Shown here piece after piece: positions 1-7,907 of a DNA stretch of 11,225 nucleotides. The notes beneath the pieces are model-generated. The model had not been told where the DNA came from and did not search any database. It saw nothing but the letters and a program-made list of their open reading frames with translations. The translations under genes and the position numbers were made by a program. Position 1 is the first letter of the stretch. The number at the start of each line of letters is the position of its first letter. The DNA comes from Candidatus Izemoplasma sp. (GTDB taxonomy: Bacteria > Bacillota_I > Bacilli_A > Izemoplasmatales > Izemoplasmataceae): contig SKJA01000079.1 in the NCBI GenBank assembly GCA_007116105.1, positions 1 through 11,225 of the forward strand, read 5' to 3'.

Positions 1-246
1 AGTATGATGTTGATGTCGCACAACTATAAGAGTTTATTAAAAGTTTCACACGACGATCCGAAGCGTTTAGCGCGCGTGACCATGCGAAACTATGTGTTTC
101 GGTACCTGTTTTATGGCTTCATTTTAACGCTTGCGTTTTTACAAGATTTCTTAATCGTTTGGCCTGTATTTTTGGGCTTCATCACGTTTAAATTTGTTAT
201 GGTTGCTACGTTTACAGTAGCCTCAAGGAGGGATGATCATGGGTGA
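1..246 (+). CDS. atpI: ATP synthase protein I (AtpI), 3' part
   Basis: Small membrane protein encoded ahead of the Fo genes; in other bacteria AtpI helps assemble the c-ring and has been linked to Mg2+ handling. The frame is open to the left edge of the window, so the gene is probably cut. The visible part has a basic cytoplasmic stretch (RLARVTMRNY) followed by two hydrophobic segments, about residues 30-47 and 51-70, with a glycine in the second (VFLGFITFKF). This matches the C-terminal half of the usual four-helix, roughly 120-residue AtpI. Its stop codon TGA (244-246) lies inside the start of atpB, so the two are translationally coupled. The internal ATGs at 4, 7 and 13 could be starts of a short two-helix version, but no good ribosome binding site is visible before them. 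The assignment rests on position, topology and weak family resemblance. Confidence 0.7.
   Translation, partial: SMMLMSHNYKSLLKVSHDDPKRLARVTMRNYVFRYLFYGFILTLAFLQDFLIVWPVFLGFITFKFVMVATFTVASRRDDHG
225..232 (+). promoter_or_regulatory. Ribosome binding site deciding the atpB start
   Basis: AAGGAGGG lies inside the 3' end of atpI. The first ATG (233) touches it directly and has no spacing, whereas the ATG at 239 sits six bases downstream. The second ATG is therefore the likely true start of atpB. Confidence 0.75.
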
Positions 247-943
247 TATCATCCATGTCACATGGCGCTTTACAGAATGGTCTGCGAACGTCAAACACAG
301 TGTTTTTATCATCTTAGTGATCATGCTTGGCGCGGTCCTCATCGGTCGTCAGTTCGATCGTTTAAAGCCGACCGATAAACCGTCTAAAGGGTTGGTGGTC
401 GTGATCATGATGGTCTCGACACTCAACAATTTCATTAAAGAATTTTACGGTCGACATTGGAAAACTTTCGCACCACTTCTCTTGGCGGTGTTGGTGTATC
501 TTGTGCTAGCAAACACCGCATCGTTGTGGGGCTTAGCAACACCGCTGTCAAACATCAATGTGGCGTTGGCGTTTAGTTTGTTTGCGTTTTTAACGATTCA
601 GATCAGTGCGCTTTGGATTCACAAACCACTGAAACGACTTAAAAACCTCTCTTCACCGACCCCATTGTTGTTACCGTTAAACTTAGTGGGTGAACTATCC
701 ACGCCCCTCGCGATGGGCCTGCGTCTGTTTGGGAATCTTCTCAGCGGTGCCGTCATCGGGGTCTTGATTTACTCGTTGTTTGGCGGCTCTGTGATTTTGG
801 GTAACCTGATGAACGTGTTCTTTACAGTGACGCTTCTTCATCCAATCTTTAATGTGTTCTTCGGAGCCATTCAAGCGTTTGTGTACTTTATGTTGCTTAC
901 CATTTTCTTATCGATGGCGATTGAGGATAGCGATCCTGCGTAA
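239..943 (+). CDS. atpB: F1Fo ATP synthase subunit a
   Basis: Stator membrane subunit that forms the ion half-channels against the c-ring. The predicted product is 234 residues, close to Bacillus subunit a. It has several long hydrophobic helices and the diagnostic block GLRLFGNLLSGAV, whose arginine (R162 from this start) corresponds to the essential E. coli R210. A second family block, GAIQAFVYFMLLTIFLS, holds Q212, equivalent to E. coli Q252. The short C-terminal tail is acidic (EDSDPA). The start is taken at 239 and not 233 because of ribosome binding site spacing. It overlaps atpI by eight bases and is followed by a 56-base A-rich gap before atpE. The identity is secure; the ion it conducts cannot be read from this subunit alone, but subunit c suggests Na+. 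Confidence 0.96.
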   Translation: MGDIIHVTWRFTEWSANVKHSVFIILVIMLGAVLIGRQFDRLKPTDKPSKGLVVVIMMVSTLNNFIKEFYGRHWKTFAPLLLAVLVYLVLANTASLWGLATPLSNINVALAFSLFAFLTIQISALWIHKPLKRLKNLSSPTPLLLPLNLVGELSTPLAMGLRLFGNLLSGAVIGVLIYSLFGGSVILGNLMNVFFTVTLLHPIFNVFFGAIQAFVYFMLLTIFLSMAIEDSDPA

Positions 944-999
944 TCGATAAGGGTTTAAATAAAAACGAACATTAAAACAAAATTATAGGAGGAAACATC
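944..999 (+). promoter_or_regulatory. A-rich leader with ribosome binding site for atpE
   Basis: This 56-base gap between atpB and atpE is very A-rich and contains few G or C bases until the AGGAGG at 987-992, seven bases before the atpE ATG. The position and composition resemble the translational enhancer ahead of E. coli atpE, which supports the high c-subunit stoichiometry. An enhancer role here is inference. No convincing promoter or hairpin is seen. Confidence 0.45.
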
Positions 1000-1254
1000 A
1001 TGGAATTAGTAACAGGCGCAGAATTTATTCGTGCGATGGCACTCTTAGGAGCAGGCATTGCGATGATTGCAGGGATTGGTCCTGGAATCGGACAAGGCTT
1101 TGCAGCAGGGAAAGCCGCAGAAGCAGTCGGACGTCAACCTGAGGCAAGTGGTAAAATCACCATCACGATGCTTGTGGGTCAAGCCATGGCTGAGACCACA
1201 GGTCTTTATGCTTTGATCATTGCCTTTATTTTAATTTTCACCACCGCCGTATAA
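1000..1254 (+). CDS. atpE: F1Fo ATP synthase subunit c (predicted Na+-binding type)
   Basis: Proteolipid that oligomerises into the rotating c-ring and carries one coupling ion per subunit. At 84 residues it is a two-helix hairpin. Helix 1 has the glycine-rich packing motif around GAGIAMIAGIGPGIGQG (17-33), the polar loop is RQPEA (45-49), and helix 2 carries the ion-binding carboxylate E65 in QAMAETTGLY. Q32, E65, T66, T67 and Y70 line up with Q32, E65, S66, T67 and Y70 of the structurally known Na+ ring of Ilyobacter tartaricus; H+-type c subunits usually lack the Q and the S/T after the glutamate. I infer Na+ coupling, possibly with H+ use at low Na+. AGGAGG seven bases upstream fixes the start. 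It lies between atpB and atpF as in other atp operons. Confidence 0.97.
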   Translation: MELVTGAEFIRAMALLGAGIAMIAGIGPGIGQGFAAGKAAEAVGRQPEASGKITITMLVGQAMAETTGLYALIIAFILIFTTAV

Positions 1255-1265
1255 ATCAACTAGAT

Positions 1266-1271
1266 GGGAGG
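1266..1271 (+). promoter_or_regulatory. Ribosome binding site deciding the atpF start
   Basis: GGGAGG lies seven bases before the ATG at 1279 and overlaps the in-frame ATG at 1264. The upstream ATG has no ribosome binding site of its own at proper distance, so 1279 is the probable start. Confidence 0.75.
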
Positions 1272-1278
1272 CACAAAG

Positions 1279-1833
1279 ATGGGGCTTTTAATGGAATCAT
1301 CTTTTGCACAGCGTTTAGCCGAAGCCATCGAAAATTTGGTGAGCGACGGCATTATCATCAACCCCATTGAAATGGGGATTCAACTGGTTGCTACGGTGGT
1401 TTTGATTTTCGTTGTGAAACATTTCTTTTGGGAAAAAGTGACCGCGTTTATCGAAGATCGTCAAACCATCATCGATAAAGATTTGAATGAAGCTGCGGCC
1501 TTAAAAGAAGCTTCAAACGCCCTTAAGTTGACGGCTGAACAGGAACTTGAAGACGTCCGTAAGCAAGCGAAGAAAATCTTGGACAACGCAAAAAACCAAG
1601 CCACAGATCAAAGCCGTATTCTTTTAGCGCAAGCCAAAGATGACGCCGCAGCGATTAAGAAAAATGCGCAACGCGACCTCGTTCAAGAAGTCGAACTTGC
1701 GCGTCGCCAGTTGCGTCAAGAAATCATCGAAGTAGCCATGGAACTCAGTGAGCGCGTGATCGCGCAAGAGATGAGTGAAGAAACCTATGAACGTCTCATT
1801 GATGAGGCGATTGAGGCTGTGAAACAGTCATGA
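1279..1833 (+). CDS. atpF: F1Fo ATP synthase subunit b
   Basis: Peripheral stalk subunit that ties subunit a to delta and alpha. From the preferred start it is 184 residues. A single transmembrane helix lies at about 33-48, followed by the family-typical FFWEKVTAFIEDR block and a long charged helical stalk rich in A, E, K and Q that would form the right-handed b2 coiled coil. The C-terminus (EETYERLIDEAIEAV) fits the delta-binding end. Unlike most b subunits, in which the membrane helix begins within the first few residues, about 30 residues precede it here. They include a possible amphipathic helix and a proline (P29). No lipobox cysteine is present, unlike the lipoprotein-type b subunits of mycoplasmas. 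Its TGA overlaps the atpH start as ATGA. Confidence 0.95.
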   Translation: MGLLMESSFAQRLAEAIENLVSDGIIINPIEMGIQLVATVVLIFVVKHFFWEKVTAFIEDRQTIIDKDLNEAAALKEASNALKLTAEQELEDVRKQAKKILDNAKNQATDQSRILLAQAKDDAAAIKKNAQRDLVQEVELARRQLRQEIIEVAMELSERVIAQEMSEETYERLIDEAIEAVKQS

Positions 1834-2342
1834 GTGCGTTAAGCGAACAATATGCGCTAGCGCTTTTTGGCTTGGCCCGTGAAGCGTCCTGCGTCGAAGA
1901 CATGCAGACTTGGGTCTCTTCGTTTGCCTCGGTTTACACAGAAGAAAAAGCGTTCTTTGATCACCCCGCAGTGTCTTTAGAAGCTAAATTAGAGGTCGTT
2001 TTAAAAGCGTACCCTAAAGGCTTATTTAGCGATTTTGTGGGTGTCTTAATGCAAAATAACCGATTGGCTTTATTGCCAGACATCACCGACGATTTTGAAG
2101 CGCTGATTGCGGCTCAAGATCAACAGATGTACGTCACCCTCACCAGTGCAAAACCACTGAGTGACGCGCGTGTGAAACAGATTCAAGCACAATTACAAAA
2201 ACAATACAACCGCCACGTCATCATGGATGTGATTGTGGATGCATCGTTGATTGGTGGACTACGTTATGCGTTTGATGGTAAAGTGTTAAACGATACCGTT
2301 GCGCAAAACTTACGTTCGCTGCATCATCGGTTGGTTAAATAG
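1830..2342 (+). CDS. atpH: F1 ATP synthase subunit delta (OSCP)
   Basis: Caps the top of the alpha3beta3 hexamer and joins it to the b stalk. The length of 170 residues is normal for the family (about 170-180). The N-terminal helical domain begins with SEQYALALFGLARE, matching the usual YA.ALF.lA pattern. The C-terminal part contains the typical LIGGLRYAFDGKVLNDTV block, corresponding to the conserved GG...D.viD.S region. The start overlaps the atpF stop (ATGA), so translation is probably coupled. A few bases follow before the atpA ribosome binding site. Delta subunits diverge strongly, so the call rests on both blocks and on the operon position. Confidence 0.94.
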   Translation: MSALSEQYALALFGLAREASCVEDMQTWVSSFASVYTEEKAFFDHPAVSLEAKLEVVLKAYPKGLFSDFVGVLMQNNRLALLPDITDDFEALIAAQDQQMYVTLTSAKPLSDARVKQIQAQLQKQYNRHVIMDVIVDASLIGGLRYAFDGKVLNDTVAQNLRSLHHRLVK

Positions 2343-2354
2343 GTAGGTGAAACG

Positions 2355-3863
2355 ATGAGCAAAATCAATCCTGTTGAAATCAGTGCCCTGATTAAAGAAC
2401 AAATCAAGCACTACAGCAAAGACATTCAAACCGATCAAGTGGGTACGGTCATCAGTGTCGGCGATGGTATTGCCTTGGTCCACGGTTTGGATGAAGCGAT
2501 GAGTGGTGAGTTGTTACGCTTTGCAGGTGACATTTACGGCATGGCTTTAAACTTAGAAAAAGACCATGTTGGGGTCATCATTTTGGATGAATCCACGGCC
2601 ATCAAAGAAGGCGATGAAGTGCGCACCACGGGTCGTATTTTAGAAGTGCCTGTGGGCGATGTGATGATTGGTCGTGTCATCAATCCACTCGGTCAACCGA
2701 TCGATGGCTTAGGTGAGATCAAATCAACCAAAACGAGACCACTCGAGAAAAAAGCGATGGGCGTCATGAGCCGTAAATCGGTGGATGAACCCCTTCAGAC
2801 AGGCATTAAAGTGTTAGACGCTTTAGTTCCGATTGGCCGAGGTCAACGTGAGTTGATCATCGGCGACCGCAAAACGGGGAAAACCTCCATTGCGGTCGAT
2901 ACCATTTTGAACCAAAAAGGCAAAGACGTGATTTGTATTTATGTTGCGATTGGCCAAAAAGAATCAACCGTCGCAGCGCTTTATGAATCGTTTAAAAAGT
3001 ATGGGGCCATGGACTACACCATCATTGTCTCAGCCTCAGCGTCTGAACCTTCACCGCTTTTATATTTAGCGCCTTATGCAGGGGTCTCGATTGCAGAGGA
3101 GTTCATGCATCAAGGCAAACACGTCTTGATTGTTTACGATGATTTATCGAAACACGCGACCGCGTATCGCGAGCTTTCTTTATTGTTAAGACGGCCACCA
3201 GGACGTGAAGCATACCCAGGGGATGTCTTTTTCTTGCATTCTCGTTTATTAGAGCGTGCCGCAAAACTCAACGATGCTTTAGGCGGGGGCTCGATTACGG
3301 CGTTGCCAATCATTGAAACCCAAGCAGGGGATATCTCTGCGTACATTCCAACCAACGTCATTTCCATCACGGACGGTCAAATCTTCTTACAAAGTGACCT
3401 CTTTTATACGGGCGTAAGACCTGCGATCAATGCAGGGCTATCGGTGTCTCGTGTGGGTGGGTCAGCCCAAATTAAAGCCATTAAGAAAGTCTCAGGAACA
3501 CTGCGCTTAGACCTTGCTAGTTTCCGTGAACTTGAAGCCTTCACACAGTTTGGCTCAGATTTGGACGACAACACAAAACGGAAACTTGAACGTGGGAAAC
3601 GGACCGTCGAAATCTTGAAACAAGGACTACATGACGTCATGGATGTTGAATATCAAGTGCTCTCCATTTACGCCCTAACCACGGGCCAGTTGGATAACAT
3701 CAAGTTAGAAGACATCAAGCGTTTTGAAGAACACTTACACCAAACCTTCACCTCAGACAGTGTCGGTCAAGCGTGTTTAGACACCATTCGTAAAACCAAA
3801 GGATTACCGGAAACAAAAGACTTAAATCAAGTGATTGAAAGCGCGAAAAAATCCTTTGCGTAA
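2355..3863 (+). CDS. atpA: F1 ATP synthase subunit alpha
   Basis: Non-catalytic nucleotide-binding subunit of the F1 hexamer. The product is 502 residues, the usual size. It has the N-terminal beta-barrel (about 25-95), a Walker A motif GDRKTGKT at 170-177 (K instead of the E. coli Q at the fourth position), and a Walker B strand LIVYDD at 258-263. The alpha/beta signature PAINAGLSVS is at 356-365, followed by R366, the arginine finger that reaches the catalytic beta site (E. coli R376). The helical C-terminal domain is complete. The ribosome binding site TAGGTGA (2344-2350) is weaker than those of atpE, atpG and atpD. The atpG ribosome binding site overlaps the stop codon. No unusual features beyond the K in the P-loop. 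Confidence 0.98.
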   Translation: MSKINPVEISALIKEQIKHYSKDIQTDQVGTVISVGDGIALVHGLDEAMSGELLRFAGDIYGMALNLEKDHVGVIILDESTAIKEGDEVRTTGRILEVPVGDVMIGRVINPLGQPIDGLGEIKSTKTRPLEKKAMGVMSRKSVDEPLQTGIKVLDALVPIGRGQRELIIGDRKTGKTSIAVDTILNQKGKDVICIYVAIGQKESTVAALYESFKKYGAMDYTIIVSASASEPSPLLYLAPYAGVSIAEEFMHQGKHVLIVYDDLSKHATAYRELSLLLRRPPGREAYPGDVFFLHSRLLERAAKLNDALGGGSITALPIIETQAGDISAYIPTNVISITDGQIFLQSDLFYTGVRPAINAGLSVSRVGGSAQIKAIKKVSGTLRLDLASFRELEAFTQFGSDLDDNTKRKLERGKRTVEILKQGLHDVMDVEYQVLSIYALTTGQLDNIKLEDIKRFEEHLHQTFTSDSVGQACLDTIRKTKGLPETKDLNQVIESAKKSFA

Positions 3864-3874
3864 GGAGGGATACC

Positions 3875-6173
<2,299 letters not shown>

Positions 6174-6181
6174 GTGACCTA

Positions 6182-6574
6182 ATGGAATGTACCGTTGTCA
6201 CGCCTCAAGGCATGCTCTACCAAGAAACCATTGATTATGTCATCGTCAGCAGCAAAAACAACGGTGACTTCGCAGTCTTAAAAGACCACGCACCCCTCAT
6301 TTCAACGATCGATGTGGGTTATTTAAAGCTGGTTCAACAAAGCAATGTTCTTTATACAGTCATTGTGAACGGTTCGCTTGAGTACCGCGATGGTGTGCTA
6401 ACCATCATTGCTCAGGAAGCCCAAGTAGGGTTAAACAAAGACTCTGCGATGGAGCATTTAGAAGAAGTAAGAGCCGAGCGGTTAGAACTCAATCGTCAGC
6501 GTAACATCGACTTCTTAAAAGCAGAACAAGAGCTCAAAAAGAGCATTCGGGAGTCTCAAGCCAGCAAAAGATAA
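6182..6574 (+). CDS. atpC: F1 ATP synthase subunit epsilon
   Basis: Rotor subunit linking gamma to the c-ring and modulating ATP hydrolysis. It is 130 residues, with an N-terminal beta-sandwich (1-84; family block NNGDFAVLKDHAPLIS at 26-41 resembling the usual G..GilpgHaPl pattern) and a two-helix C-terminal domain (about 87-125). In Bacillus PS3 epsilon the C-terminal helices bind ATP through an I/L-D-x-x-R-A motif. Here the matching stretch reads KDSAME, with D87 kept and M90 where the arginine would be, so PS3-type ATP sensing looks lost. The ribosome binding site is a modest AGGTGA overlapping the atpD stop. No terminator follows; the next element is the dps promoter. Confidence 0.95.
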   Translation: MECTVVTPQGMLYQETIDYVIVSSKNNGDFAVLKDHAPLISTIDVGYLKLVQQSNVLYTVIVNGSLEYRDGVLTIIAQEAQVGLNKDSAMEHLEEVRAERLELNRQRNIDFLKAEQELKKSIRESQASKR

Positions 6575-6585
6575 CAGTAATCCTC

Positions 6586-6614
6586 TTGACAAATTGAAAT
6601 CATTACAATATTAT
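6586..6614 (+). promoter_or_regulatory. dps promoter
   Basis: TTGACA (6586-6591) and TATTAT (6609-6614) are separated by exactly 17 bases: a perfect -35 and a five-of-six -10 for the housekeeping sigma factor. Transcription would start near 6621, about 20 bases before the dps ATG. The promoter lies just after atpC, so dps can be expressed apart from the ATP synthase genes. Confidence 0.8.
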
Positions 6615-6616
6615 AA
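6603..6616 (+). promoter_or_regulatory. PerR-like palindrome over the dps -10
   Basis: TTACAAT followed directly by ATTATAA forms a 14-base inverted repeat with one mismatch, covering the -10. The right half equals the half-site of the Bacillus PerR box (TTATAAT-N-ATTATAA) and the left half differs by one base, but the central N is missing. In Bacillus, PerR represses the dps homologue mrgA, which makes this plausible. AT-rich promoter DNA can give such a match by chance. Confidence 0.4.
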
Positions 6617-6642
6617 AGATATCAAATGGAAAGGAGTACCAC

Positions 6643-7083
6643 ATGAATAAAAAGATCAGTCTTATGAATCAATACGTGGCAGACTTAGCCGTCTTAAACG
6701 TGAAGTTCCATAACTTACATTGGAACGTTGTCGGCGAGCGCTTCGTGCCTGTACATGTGTACTTGGAAGAACAATACGACGCCCTATTTGAACAGTTTGA
6801 TGAAGTTGCAGAACGTTTAAAGATGTTAGGGGAGTACCCATTAGCATCCATGAAAGCTTATTTGGAGGCAACAAAAGTCTCTGAGCTCGACAACAAAGAT
6901 TACAGCATCGCAGAAGCGTTTAGTGTCGTTAAAGAAGAGTACACTAAACTTAAAGCATTGGCCACCGAAATTCGCCATTTAGCGGATGATGAAGGTGACT
7001 TTGTGACGGTAGCCGTCATGGAAGACATGGTTGCAGAGTACGATAAACAACTTTGGTTTATTGCGCAATCGTTTAAAAAATAA
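6643..7083 (+). CDS. dps: Dps/ferritin-like iron-storage and DNA-protection protein
   Basis: Dps proteins form 12-subunit cages that oxidise Fe2+ with H2O2 and store the iron, which limits hydroxyl radical damage. The 146-residue product shows the Dps signature NLHWNVVGERFVPVH and then DEVAERL. The inter-subunit ferroxidase ligands are all present: H26, H38, D53 and E57, at the same mutual spacing as H31, H43, D58 and E62 of Listeria innocua Dps. The N-terminus is short with only two adjacent lysines (K3, K4), so DNA binding through a basic tail looks weak; iron storage may be the main role. AAGGAG (6631-6636) is six bases before the ATG. It has its own promoter and terminator, and probably also receives read-through from the atp operon, because no terminator lies between them. 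Confidence 0.95.
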   Translation: MNKKISLMNQYVADLAVLNVKFHNLHWNVVGERFVPVHVYLEEQYDALFEQFDEVAERLKMLGEYPLASMKAYLEATKVSELDNKDYSIAEAFSVVKEEYTKLKALATEIRHLADDEGDFVTVAVMEDMVAEYDKQLWFIAQSFKK

Positions 7084-7085
7084 AG

Positions 7086-7107
7086 AAACGCCGCAAGGCG
7101 TTTTTTT
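7086..7107 (+). terminator. Intrinsic terminator after dps
   Basis: A perfect seven-base-pair stem (AAACGCC with GGCGTTT) is closed by a GCAA tetraloop of the stable GNRA class. It runs into seven consecutive T's (7101-7107). It begins three bases after the dps stop codon. Confidence 0.92.
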
Positions 7108-7122
7108 CTTAAGGAGTCACGT

Positions 7123-7803
7123 ATGTTTAAGAACATTCAATGGTTTGACACCTTATCTTCAACCCAAACGTATCTCAAAGAACACCTTGAGATACCACTT
7201 TTCAACGTCATTGCGGCAAAGCATCAAACGGCTGGGTATGGTCGTCAAGGGGCACCTTGGGAGAGCCAACCTAATGCCAATCTACTCTTTTCTTTTAAGC
7301 AAAACACCACCTATGAGTCAAGCCCACAGCTTTGGGAAGTGGTGCTCATGGGCTTGATTGAAACCTTAAAGGTCCACGGCATCGTTGCGCACATCAAACC
7401 ACCGAACGATGTCTATGTAGACCATCAAAAAATCGCAGGCATCCTTGTTGAAACACGTCAAGAATCAACGCTCACTGCGTATGTTGGGGTAGGGGTGAAC
7501 GTGAATCAAGACACGTTTTCAAACCATTTAAATGCGACTTCGATGCGTCTTCTCACCGGGAAAGAGTTCTCATTAGAGAAGGTTTTAACGCAGCTTTTAA
7601 AGGCGATCGAAGATGCGACGCAACAAGACCCTTCGCAAAGACTCATTTGGTACACCAACCACATTGACTTTAGCCGCTATCGTCTACGGTATCAAGACAG
7701 CGAAGTATCCCATTGGACCGTGCGCGAAGATGGGCTCTTATTCATCGAAAAAACCTCGGTTCATCCAAGTAGGTTAGTTTACGAACTAATTGACAAAATT
7801 TAA
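7123..7803 (+). CDS. birA: Biotin protein ligase (biotin-[acetyl-CoA-carboxylase] ligase), no DNA-binding domain
   Basis: Activates biotin with ATP and attaches it to the lysine of AccB, encoded just downstream. The 226-residue product starts directly with the catalytic domain (FDTLSSTQTYLKE, matching the usual STN/Q..l start) and lacks the N-terminal helix-turn-helix of bifunctional BirA, so it should not act as a repressor. The adenylate loop reads AGYGRQGAPW (37-46) where GRGRRG..W is usual, and the biotin site reads KPPNDVYVDHQKIAGILVET (92-111) where KWPND is usual. VGVGVNVN (121-128) matches the family. The C-terminal SH3-like part is short. AAGGAG (7111-7116) precedes the ATG by six bases. 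It lies 15 bases after the T-run of the dps terminator, with no room for a promoter in the gap. Identity is good despite the altered motifs. Confidence 0.93.
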   Translation: MFKNIQWFDTLSSTQTYLKEHLEIPLFNVIAAKHQTAGYGRQGAPWESQPNANLLFSFKQNTTYESSPQLWEVVLMGLIETLKVHGIVAHIKPPNDVYVDHQKIAGILVETRQESTLTAYVGVGVNVNQDTFSNHLNATSMRLLTGKEFSLEKVLTQLLKAIEDATQQDPSQRLIWYTNHIDFSRYRLRYQDSEVSHWTVREDGLLFIEKTSVHPSRLVYELIDKI

Positions 7804-7871
7804 ACGATAAGCGCGTCATAAAGCGGTTCAAATTAAGTAAAATGTAACGCTTTTCATACCCTGAAAATTAC

Positions 7872-7884
7872 TTTGACATTCAAA
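7872..7884 (+). promoter_or_regulatory. FabT-like operator upstream of acpP
   Basis: TTTGA-CAT-TCAAA is a perfect five-base inverted repeat with a three-base centre. On the other strand it reads TTTGA-ATG-TCAAA, which fits the TTTGA-nTn-TCAAA boxes known for FabT, the MarR-family repressor of fatty acid synthesis genes in streptococci and lactococci. A second partial copy, TTTGAATGT, is at 7899-7907 within the promoter spacer. The regulator itself is not in the window, so FabT control is inference. Confidence 0.5.
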
Positions 7885-7907
7885 AGGATTGACATTCTTT
7901 TGAATGT
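7876..7907 (+). repeat. Perfect 11-bp inverted repeat across the acpP promoter
   Basis: ACATTCAAAAG (7876-7886) and CTTTTGAATGT (7897-7907) are exact reverse complements around a 10-base loop and are followed by T's to 7912. A direct repeat TTGACATTC (7873-7881 and 7889-7897) is interlaced with it. In DNA it can serve as an operator. As RNA it could form an AU-rich terminator hairpin for transcripts coming from birA. Confidence 0.8.

Noticed and set aside
233..238. First ATG of atpB as the start
   Set aside because: It abuts the Shine-Dalgarno sequence with no spacing; the ATG at 239 is properly spaced.
1264..1278. Upstream ATG of atpF as the start
   Set aside because: It overlaps the ribosome binding site GGGAGG that serves the ATG at 1279.
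7031..7357. Frame spanning the dps end, the terminator and the birA start
   Set aside because: It runs through a clear intrinsic terminator and out of frame with two well-supported genes. The product has no family features.
7820..7853. Hairpin AAAGCG(G)TT with AACGCTTT after birA
   Set aside because: The stem has a bulged base, a loop of about 17 bases and only a short T-run (7851-7854). It is too weak to call as a terminator, although it might help to end birA transcripts.
7873..7901. Upstream TTGACA as the -35 of a second promoter
   Set aside because: The hexamer 17 bases downstream is TCTTTT, not a -10. The copy is better explained as part of the operator repeats.
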